This document shows positions 32,717 to 43,627 of a DNA stretch of 64,000 bases, piece by piece (the first letter of the stretch is position 1; each line of letters begins with the position of its first letter). The translations under genes and the position numbers were made by a program. Location of the stretch: assembly GCA_949317995.1 (NCBI GenBank), contig OX439036.1, forward strand, positions 4,209,207 through 4,273,206, given 5' to 3'. The stretch comes from Acholoe squamosa. Lineage: Eukaryota; Annelida; Polychaeta; Phyllodocida; Polynoidae. The notes under the pieces are model-generated. The model was not told the DNA's origin. It ran no database searches and was given only the letters and a program-made list of their open reading frames with translations.

Positions 32717-35700
32717 TAAAGGGCATTTCCCAAGATGATATGACTGCATACCCACATCCACTATGAACTAAACCCCTCTAAACTAGAGTGGGTAAGCAAT
32801 GCAACTTCTCTGAACAATCAACAGTCAATGAAGCAATTACATAAGGTTCGCCAGGGCAGTTGTACTGGGCAGTGACACTAGATGCAGGGCTATAATGGCA
32901 TTAGAAAGAGGGATCTCACTACAATTTGAATCATACCATCCTGAGCAATGTCTTCCAGGGATGTGCTTTTTTCACATCCAGATGTCCTTGAGACTAGCTT
33001 TTCATAATTAGATATGTGTGTGTTCCTGAGTCTGAGGCAAATAATTATCTTCATCGAGGCTTTTATTTGGCCAAGGAAAACAAGGTTTTATCTGAAATAC
33101 ATTACTGGACATTTGATAAACATGAGACCTAAACTATGAATCTAAATGTGTTAGGCCTGACATTAGTGTTCTTTGCATGAAGGTGTATATGTAATACATG
33201 TTCTCAACCAAATTCTGCTGGAAAAATGCTAGAACTTTCTATGCCTGTTTATCACAAGTATGGTACAGTAAAACTGTACTGTGCAAAGCTTACCTTTAAT
33301 TCTCAGTCTTCCTGTAGGAGGGCAGCACCATTATACTCTTCACCTGTTCCTACAGACCTATGAGTTATAAGTGGGGAATGTCTGGATGATTCGAGAAGCA
33401 GACCATATGTAGATCAGCAAGTATCATCAGGGTACTCTGTAACATATGACAAAACATATTATATGTTGCAAAAAAAAACCCAAAAAACGCACAAAATCCA
33501 AAAGAACATTAATTAATGGTATCGAACAGTTGGTCATACTTACTGTTTGAGGTATTGGTTGAGAGGCCAGAGGTACGGCCAATTGTCGCCATCATATGTG
33601 TCACAGTGCTACAAACCTCAATATTAAAGGTGCTCTGGACTATCTTTAATGGATGTATGGTGCATTATAGTACTCAGTAGTACAGGAGGGATCTAAATCT
33701 CAGTAAACATGTAATATTGCAATTGTTTCTCTCAATTGATATAGCTTTTAGTGGAGTGGGAAATTTGCTAACACTAAGAATTTCTTTGTGACCCAGGACG
33801 GTTTTTCTTGTAGGATCAAGGTGTAACTAGCTAACTATTATATGCCACCACCATTGAACCCCTATCAATAGATAGGTCAACCATTGATTATCAATATTAT
33901 GATCTGTTACATAAATATGTATGGGCAAATTTGTAGGCAAGGGGTGTATTTGTGGTAGTATTTGCAAAATATGTAGGTTTATAAGACATTAGTGGTGCTA
34001 TAGAACTATAGCATTGTTAGGTTAACTGGGATATCAATGACATATGTATACAATAGGGGTCAACAGCTCCTTACCGCTAATCAAAAGAATACAGCTGGAT
34101 GCCTCTATTTGACTTGAGGATTTTCGACAGGGATGGTTACTCTAGAAATAATTTTTGAAAAATGGTGATAAATCATCCAAACAAGATAGACATGAACGGA
34201 TTACTGATATGAATTAAGCTAGATTTATCTATTCCACACAATTGTCACAATGCATTCTGTGAATTCTTCAGATTTACTTTATCCTACCTAGCATTGGTCC
34301 TGGAGGCCAGCAAACTTACTCAGTCAAGAGTGACCAGTTCTACCTGCATCTGCACTGGCAGACACACTCAGTCACTCAGTCAGCACCCGGTTCAGTTTAG
34401 TTCAGTCAGTTCTGTGTTTAATTTCTGATAGTCTTTGTGGCAAATAGTAGGATTGTGACATTCTCCATTAAATACATACCAGTATAAGTGGTTAGAAGGT
34501 CATTCCAGGAGAGTGTTTGATTGCTTGAATTGAGTCTACATGGAAATGGGAAGGCATATCCCTTTAGATTATGGCCCAAATCATGATAATTGGCTTCTTC
34601 CTAATGGAAAGGAGGCCGTTTTCCTGTTTCCCTTCTTGAACCAAGTAGTTCTATTTCCTCTACTCTGCCTTGTCTTTTGTAGCACATCTAAATCATTCAT
34701 CATGTTTCAGAAGAGCATGTTCTTTCATTACACGTTACTGGACGGGCCTATTGTGTAGCATTGAATTAAATGCCATGCAATATCTCGTATGACAAGGGAG
34801 CCTTCAAAACGGAAAGACAGGCAGGCTTACAGGAAATTTGCCTTTTTAAGACCATTTACATTGTGTCAAGCAGATGCTTAAACATTCAGGGGCCACGTTG
34901 AAGGGTTTGTTTTGTACCGTTGCATCACATGTAATGTATTAACGCATAATGAGTTTTCTGAGGTATCAAAACCAAGACACTGAACCAGGGAGTTTTATCA
35001 TATTTATTAAACTAAATTAAAGTTTGTTATCATGCTCTAATAACTATTAAGAAAAGGATATTACATATTAGAAGTGGTTTACCATCAGTGTAATCATTGA
35101 ACTGCTGCAGAAGTAAGACATATCTTGTGATAGAAATTAAAGGGCGCTTCTGAAAACGGAGGAAACCTGACTAGCAAATAAATCTTATTAGATCGTAGTA
35201 CATAATAACACATTTCTTCAAGCTTTCAAGCATATTAATTTGGTCAATTTAAAAGGGTGAGAACTTTAATTTGATATCCGAAAGGGTCTTCTACAATAGT
35301 TATTGTTACAGATCTAATCAAATGAGAGGATCACAAAATATTCCATACTAAAATTGATTGTTTCTTTTTCACGATATCTCACCTGTTCTTCACTGTACAT
35401 ATATCGCCCCCTCTTTTTCAAAAGGTCTATATGTAAGATTAAGGCCTGTATGCAGTCAAATGCTTTATCCCAAATCATAGACATAGAGTTTATACAATAC
35501 TACTCATGGGTTTGTGTCAGAAGTAAGATCATTTACACCAAACTCAATCTAAAAATGCCCCAAGTTTGATATTATTTAGATTCTTTAAATCTTCTAGGAT
35601 TTTCTTTTTTTTTTTTTTTTTGGGGGGGGGGCTTTTTGATTTGCCAGTAATAAATGATTTACAAGCAAAACTGATGTCAGAAACATTGAACAGACATTCC

Positions 35701-38444
35701 AATGGAGGGTAACACAGAAAGCAATGCAGCACCCGGGTGAAACATGTCTCAAATTATTCATCTGCAATTCCTGTCCATTTTGATCTCATTTGCAATTCGA
35801 AGTAAATCACATAGACTCAATCTGACTGTGCTTTCTGCTATATACATGTCATATAAAGTTTTCATTCCATACTTTTGATCAAAGATCACATTTATTACAT
35901 AACACAGATTACACAGCAAGCGCAGTGCAGCTAGACACAAAAGTCAATAACTTATTACTTAGTAAGGCATTATTCTAGATTGCAATAAGATAGAGAGTCT
36001 GGATAGAAATGTTTTCTTTCTATCCTTATAGAATGACCCCCTAGAGAGCAGATGCAGTCGCAAAGCCTCAAAGGTGATATTCCTAGATACGGCTGTCTAG
36101 CTAATTTCAATAGCACTGTTGGCCAAGTTGTAATAAGAGAGTCAGGTTGTTCTCAACTGTTTACATGAATGATTAGAATAATTTTATATTGATTAAGATT
36201 TTCACACCTTATCATTGAAAATGAGCATATCAATTTGCAGAATCATTATATACATATTGAAATGGAACTTTCAAAAGAAATTATTTGACATACTGTAAGT
36301 TATATTACACCCACAACCATTTCTTGTTGGAATGTTTAATGGCTAAGGTTAAGTGACAAAATTCCAGGTTCCTGGCATTTTTTCCTCTGTCCTCCAAGAC
36401 AACCTACCACTCCTACCATTGCACATCCTGCACCTGCCAGATTGATCTTACAGGTCACTGGGACACGCATCACAATGTCATCTCTAAAGCTCCTGACCTT
36501 CTCAAATACATAGCAAAATAATGAAGGTTAAGAATACAGACACAAGGGTCTGCTCCATATCAGAATGCCAATTAGAAGTTTCCGTAAATGATGCGTGTTA
36601 TTGGTGTTCCCTTTTCTCAATCTCTCGCCTTTCTCGCTTCCTTTGTGTGATATTACTTCCCTTTTTCTCCTACCAATCCTGCCTTTCTTCTTAGCTTGTA
36701 TAAAGATTGAAACATTATATTTGCCTGTTATGGTACGTTATATGGTATCCCAAGAAAAGGTTCCATCCCTATCAGCAGATGCTTTTAGATCACTGGGACA
36801 TGTAGCACAAGGTCCTTCCTAGAGCTTCACTTTGTGAATCTGGATGTCTGTCATTTAAAGATGCTATCCCAGCTAAACTTCGGTCATTTTTCAGTCAGGC
36901 CATCCTTGTATGCATTATGCCTTCCTATAAACACTACCAAGCTTTTGAAACAATATGCTAAGTATTTTAGCATGAAATTATCTGATTAATACACAAAAGT
37001 TTTACTGTAGGTGGACACTAAAACAGCTGGATAACATAACTAGTGTTTGGCATGTCATGGATGAGTGAACACCTATGTAGACTTGATATTGTATGGCCCA
37101 TTAGTGGCACCTTGTGGTTATAGTATGGACTGTATGCCCTTAGCACATGAACAAGTTTTATTTGGAAGAAAGGTGCACACACATATTACTTGTGGCATAT
37201 TCCAAAGCATTATTGGAAAGGATATTATATAGAATGTAACACATTATAAATAGTAACAGAGAAAACACAGGTCTTAAAGCAGGTGGTAGTCATTATTACA
37301 GGGGCCAACAGGTGGAGCCCCCTTTTGTTGTGGCCTTTACCTACACTGAACTAACAAGAGGCTTGAGTTACATTTCCCGCCATGGGCATACCAGGAAGCA
37401 TGCATGTCAAAATGGTATATGCCATTTCTTTGATAAATCCATAACAGTGACCATAGTAAGCTTCATTAATGATTCTCCAATACATCATTTTAGATGAAAT
37501 TGCATCTTTAACATCCATCCCTTAGCTTAAGAAAGGATTTTTATACTGCTTCACTTTATCTATATTAACAAACCTATTTCTCTTTCATTTTTTCTCTGAC
37601 ACCCTCTGTCCTATATTGTGTTTGATAAGCTTTATGCATGTATCCTAACACCTGAACATTAGTCCATTCACCTTAGGAAACCATTAGGAACCTTACCTGT
37701 TCAAAGACAGGTTCAAGCAGGGTCCCTTTTTCTGAAGCCAAACAACGGGTCATGGGTGTTCTCTCCAGTACCCTGGACATCCCAGATACTGGTGTTGTTA
37801 AACAGAGAGACAGAGATCAGTCCTGTCTGCTAGTTTAAGACTGCCTGATACAAAAAGAGTAAAATCCTAGTCCATCAAAGAAACCTACCCTTTGAAGATA
37901 TAACCAACATCCTATGATCTTGTCAGCTATATCCTTAAAGCACAAACGATTGCATCATTGATACTCTATCAGCTGGTTGGCAAAGTGCATGAATGCATTT
38001 TGTGCCTTATAATGGTGCAGGAGACGTTGGCAAACTTTTCTTTTGAAGGCAGATTGAAAGAGGTCAATATCCTGCCTTAGTCCCATGCAATGCATCAATG
38101 TCATTCTGAACACTGCCACATCTGATTTATGCAAAGTGTAGGATTCTATCTTCATTATATCCAGTAAAGGTGTAATACAAGGTCATACATCTATATCCGG
38201 GGGGGGGGGACTAGAACAGACGAATACCCTACATACAATGTGGTAGAACTATGTTTGATCTGAATGTCCTAACACACTATGCCTGCTCTTGGTGAGAAGG
38301 CTGAGTCATCTGTCATGATGTGCTGCCTATAAGGGATGTAACAGTCTGCTGGTATAGGTAGGTACCGGTTGATTTATGGAGCAAACTAAGTTGAGTGTCA
38401 GGTCAACTAAAGGTGAATTTCTGATAATAGAAAAAAAACTAGCA

Positions 38445-38585
38445 ATTCTGCTCATCAGCACTTCATTGAAGCATCATGCCAACCCTGTGCGTGAATGCGG
38501 CGCTGTTGAGTTACTCACCAGGGCTGAATTGATGCATCATAATATCAATGGGCATGTATAAAGGCATCAGCAGGCTTTAAAGGGC
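38445..38585. mobile_element. Hairpin MITE remnant inside array unit S1
   Basis: Contains CTGCTCATCAGCACTTCATT, GAAGCATCATGCCAACCC, GTTGAGTTACTCACCAGGGC, and an end at CAGCAGGCTTTAAAGGG. It is at the same relative position as 50,363-50,492 in S2, so this insertion predates the S1/S2 duplication. Confidence 0.6.
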
Positions 38586-40815
38586 CAATTTCCTTGCAAT
38601 CCAGGACAACAGCTGGCACACTTGAGTTATGCATTCTACCAAATGCTTAGAACATTTCTCTATCTTTGAGTGGTACTTTTTACATGTACAGTCAATATGA
38701 AAGTTGCCCCGAAACTGGCTTTCGCAGGCAAAACTGCTAGACGTATTGTCTGGCTACAAAACCAGGACTTGGGCTGCATTATTTTAATTGAACCAATTTT
38801 ACAGGCCTAAATCAAAAAAGCTTTATTATCTAAGTTTAAAAAAAAATCTTTACATATAAATACTGCTTTCCCACACATCATTTTGACCTTAAAAGTTTAA
38901 AGTCTTATTGGGGAGAACAGGAGTAAAACACTGCTACACTATCCTAGAGACTCTTTCCAGTTACTACCAGGTCCCCATAGAGCCCCTACACCATCTCCGT
39001 CCACTATTACCACCTCTACCCTGGAGAATACACCCTGGAGACCCGGGTCTGATCCCTGGGTGTTACATTTAGTTAGCTACAGGTCCTTATGGATCAGTAC
39101 TGGAGTGTCTGAGGGACACATAGTATCTTCATGGGTATTGTGAGAAGCATCATTGACGTTACATTTAGTTATGTATAAATCCTGTGAATCATTGATAGAA
39201 GGTCTGAGTGCCAAGTGGCGTGCTGACTGGTAAGCCAAGAGGCATAAATCTGGTTCAGTGGAATGAACATGAAAAGAAGACCAGTGAGTGAGAAGTCAAG
39301 AGAGAGAGGAACAAAAAGGAGGAAAGATAGAGAGAGAATGTGAATATGGTATCAATTAGGTAGTAAAGTTTCAAGAATTAAAGAGAAACCTATGAAGATG
39401 AAGAAAAACAGATTGTCCAATAGACCGAAAAGAAATTAAAGGAGTTAATAGAAAACACTCTGTGCACCGAAGGTAAATTGATAGAGTATGGGCACTTTGA
39501 ACTGGATTGCAAGAGATAGCTCAAGTAATGAGAGAAGTTGTAAGTAATCTGTGAGAAGTCAACTAGTACCTGAGTACTTCATTTATTGACTGCAGCCATC
39601 ACACTTAGCAGTTATACATTGCACTTACTGTGTGACATTAGTAGTAGGTGAGAGGGTGACATTACAGTCAAGTAGAACAGGAGGGCTCCCGGATATCCAA
39701 AGGATCTTCTATTTGTTAGTTTGACTAAACATAGGTGTGGAAAAGGTAGATTTTCAACCTAGCATAAGGTTGCTAGTGGACTTATGGAGAGGGTACAGTA
39801 GAGGTGGCCAAGGTGAGTTAAGACAGTTGGGAGTGCCAGGCTGACTAGTAGGAGCGTCAGTGGTGTGATTGATAGTAACCTAGGGGGTGATCTAGGTGAG
39901 GTTCAATCTACATATCAGGTCACAGCTAGGTACACATGTAGACATACCACTGGATGGGGTAACTGTATACTGCTGTACAGTGGTCTAGGGTTACCTACAT
40001 AGTCACAGTTTCATTGGATTTGTAAACAACTGACAAAGGGAACCTTCAAATGCAAGGAAACGCAACGAAAATACAAGGCATGAGCCTTTCCACTTAGGAC
40101 AATTTAGATTGCAGTGAACCCGTTTCTGAACATAATCCTTAGAACTTTAGATCTACACCTAAGTGAATAGTTTCACAATGTAAAGGTTCATTGGGATCTA
40201 TTCAAAAAAGGAACGTATCTTCCTTTAGTCAGGTGCCCTAAGGTGAAAATACTTTTGCGGTAGACAAAAGCGCCAAATTTTTCATGTTAACAGAGCCGTT
40301 AATTTAGAGCCGTTTTCTAAAAAAATTGAAAATGGCTTAAAAAAAAAAAGAAAAATCAAGTCCTAATGAATTAGTAATCACCCAAAATACTTAGTTAATG
40401 AATCTCAAAAGTAATTTGTATGTTATAATTGTGTCATTTAGATTGGACCTAGTTACAGAGGTTAAAGGTCACAAAAACAGTTTTTGCCATATCTCTGCAT
40501 ATAATAAATATTTCTGAACAATTCAAAGTTGTAAATTTGGGTTTCTGGGGAAGGGGAAATTATAGAAGTATGTTTCAACCCATTCCAATTGGTATTTATG
40601 TGCATAAACCAGAGTTAAAGTTTACAAATACAGACATTTTTCAGTATTTACTTATGCACATTACAAGTCTAAGTCTTAAATGTACTTTGCTGTGTATTAG
40701 TATATCCTATAATTAGAGAATGAATTGACTCGGTCAATGTGCAGACAATTTGAGATTATAGATGAACTAGTGTGTCCTTCATAGTAGGGGTCCGCAGCAA
40801 TATACACTATAGTAT

Positions 40816-42774
40816 TTAATCGACTGCTGCTCAGGAGTCCTTTCATGGGACTGGCACAAGTATTATTCAATCCCCTGCAAGTGAGAATGTAGGAATTTGA
40901 AGTTGTAAATTTGGGTTTCTGGGAAAGGGGGAATTGCTAAATTGTATTTCAACCCATTCAGATTAGTATCCACATGCCTAAAAGTAAAATATCAGGTCCC
41001 TTAAAACAAAAATAGTTATGCATTGGACAAAAAGAGCAAAGCAGGACCATATATAGGATATAAGACATCACAAGCCAAAAAGACTTAGCACAATTTATTT
41101 CAATTTATTAACCTTGATGTCTGCCATGAGCTCCTTGACATATTCTATCCAATTTATATCTTTAACCACTGCAAAATGCACTGTTTAGGTGTGGGTCACA
41201 TCGATTAGGGTCAGCTTCCTCATGAGTACAATGTCCTGTGGTATCAGTTTTGGATTTGGAAATAACTGCGTCATCAGAGTCCAGATTTCTTTGTCCACTT
41301 CTCCTGTGAGATAACGAAAGAACTCTGCTTTGTTCTATTGGTCCCTCAGAGAGGATGTGGGCAAGAAGGTGATGGGTAGATCTGATTCTCATGAGCAAAA
41401 AAAAGACAACAGGATCACCAACATGTTTGTGATTGGCAATATACAGTCTTTCAAAAAGGTTTGCATCATTACATAGACTTGCTGTTTGTGGGGCCTGTTG
41501 CACTACATACCATTCTCTGCCAATTATCTCAATATTTCTTACTGTTGTAACTACTGAATCATCAGCACTTCTAGAATGCAGAAGTATTTCTGGGCAGTCA
41601 TCATCAACTACATACAGCCACTACAAATTCACTACTTCAAAGTTAGTGCCAGCGATCATAGGTAAACCCCGATGACTGCTCTGTATGATCAGGCCTTACA
41701 TAGCAATCACATAGCATTTCGTAGGGCAGTCATAGGGCTGTAGGTAGTACATAACCAATACTATTGGGCTGTATTGTCACTAAATGAAGGGTTGCCACTA
41801 TGACTTGAAAGTGAACAGTTGTAGCATGTTAAGAAATAACCTCCTGCTCTGGCCCAGAGGCCATCCATTTTTGGAGTGCAGCAGGATTACACCTCCCATT
41901 CCATTGACTTAAGCCTTCTCCCGTAATAAAAGTCATCAATGGCAAAGAAGAGAAACATCAGTGCTGTCAAGGACTCTACATAGAGTGGCAGATTTCTCTA
42001 TGTGCTCTGATGAACACTAGCATAAGGATCTCAGTTAGCCAGATTAAATCCCAGATTTGTAATGTGGGGCTCTTCTTAATCATTACCGGTATTGAAGTCT
42101 TTGCTCTCATCAGCCATAGTGTTGAATGCATCTTTGTGCAACTTTGCCACTACCAGAACAGTTACCTCGTTGGTATGCGAATCATAACAAGAAGCTTATC
42201 TTCCTTGTACACATCAGGCCATTTCCACTCTATTATTTGCTCATGGAAAATATTGGACAGGTATAGTGTCCCGGATTTTGAAAGTGAGTAATACATTTAA
42301 GAAGGTCTAATCCATGTTTGATCATGACTGGAAAGTCTCCTTTCTCAAAGAACAATGGCAACATTGCTACAAAAGCTAGTGCTGGCTGTAGTGATGATAT
42401 GGCCTGGCACATGATATGGCCTGGCGCATTTGAGGTTCTTCTACTGAAGGAGTGATGAACCTTGTTCAACCCAGTTGTTTTTTTTTAGAAATCTCAAAAG
42501 ACAGGAAACCACAAGTGGAGATCCGTCCCAGGAGGTGTAGAGGTCAATCAATAAATCAAGTGGAGAGGTTGTAGCTTTAGGGACAGACATTGATGATGGT
42601 TTGAAGCGGAGAGCACAATCTTATGTATACGAAGGTGGTAGAGTAGAGGTAGATGGTGTGTTGTCTAGCAGAGCAGTAGACATTTCTCTCCTGCTCCCAA
42701 CATTCTCACTTGTAGTGATGTGAATGATACTTATGTCAGTCCAATGAAAGGACTCTTGAGCAGTGGTCTATTAA
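40816..42774 (-). mobile_element. TTAA-flanked DNA transposon with 74-bp terminal inverted repeats (decayed)
   Basis: The left arm 40,820-40,893 begins TCGACTGCTGCTCAGG. It matches the reverse complement of 42,697-42,770, which begins TAGACCACTGCTCAAG, at about 60 of 74 positions with no gap. TTAA abuts both ends (40,816-40,819 and 42,771-42,774), so the target-site duplication looks like TTAA, as in piggyBac or Kolobok superfamilies. The decayed protein lies between the arms on the minus strand. Length is about 1.95 kb, short for an autonomous element, so internal deletion is likely. A segment just inside the left arm (about 40,897-40,985) is repeated just outside the element at 40,521-40,610, suggesting a second fragment or a nested event. 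Confidence 0.6.
41162..42590 (-). pseudogene. Decayed transposon-type protein inside a TTAA-flanked element
   Basis: Three minus-strand pieces in different frames read like one protein broken by frameshifts and stops. Piece one (42,590-42,441) starts MSVPKATTSPLDLLIDLY. Piece two (42,469-42,233) contains LAFVAMLPLFFEKGDFPVMI. It is followed after a one-base shift by IIEWKWPDVYKEDKLL (about 42,190-42,231). Piece three (41,503-41,162) contains TTGHCTHEEADPNRC. The W-x-WP-x-x-x-x-EDK and C-x-HEEAD signatures recall multi-copy, transposon-borne proteins common in marine invertebrate genomes (HEEADTR-type). That recognition is from memory. The element is bounded by 74-bp inverted repeats and TTAA (see the mobile element). 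No piece is intact, so it is not expected to be functional. Confidence 0.5.
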
Positions 42775-43547
42775 CTCTTAACGGCTAAGGTTGTTTTCTT
42801 TGTAAGGCTTTAATGGTGCACATATGGAGTCATATAGGTCTGCAAAAAAGAAAATGCAATCATATCTTGCCAGCTGAGATCTACTGCATACTTCGGCTTT
42901 TTTTTTTTATATCTATATTACAAGTAAGTTGGCCTGTTGTTTGTCCAACCCTGCTTTTCTGGCTAGCTTCCTTGGTGTATGTAGGAACTGGTAAAGTAGC
43001 TATGATGCTTTAAGGAGGTCTACAAGAGCTATCTGAATACCAGTATGTAGAAAAAATGACTGCCGATGCAGTGAGACGTGTTACAAACTTGGTTGAACAG
43101 GTGCTGCTTGTACCTTTGGTAGAAACATGAGAACCAAAGGGTCAGGTGCTAGGCAAAAGCATGAGTATGGTAGGGGTGTTGTTAGGGCTCCCATATTGGT
43201 TTATGGTATAGTTCATTCAGAGATCATTTGTTTGCTTGTCCATGTCCTATTTAAAATGCCAGTAGGTCTCCCCTTTTATGTTCAAACACTCGTTCCAGGA
43301 TTCTACTCAATATTTTCCACTCCAATACATCATACATCAAATAGTGATAAGACAATCAACAAAATATCTTTTCCATATCTCTAAAATAGGAGTGCAGCAG
43401 TATTTCATTTTTATGTAGAATCTTGACCCACATATATCAGAACATGGTTCTAGTGGGATGTCTCCCAAGGGACATTGATGCAATAAACAGAATGGGGAAT
43501 CTTTTGATACAACTCAATTATCTGAAATACTTACTTACTCTGGCCAG

Positions 43548-43568
43548 AGAGAGAGAGAGAGAGAGAGG

Positions 43569-43619
<51 letters not shown>

Positions 43620-43627
43620 GGAGAGAG
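43548..43627 (+). repeat. (GA)n microsatellite in S1
   Basis: About 80 bp of GA with GGGA interruptions. S2 has only GGCCAGGGAGAGATAGTGG at the equivalent point (about 55,247), so the tract expanded after the duplication. Confidence 0.9.
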
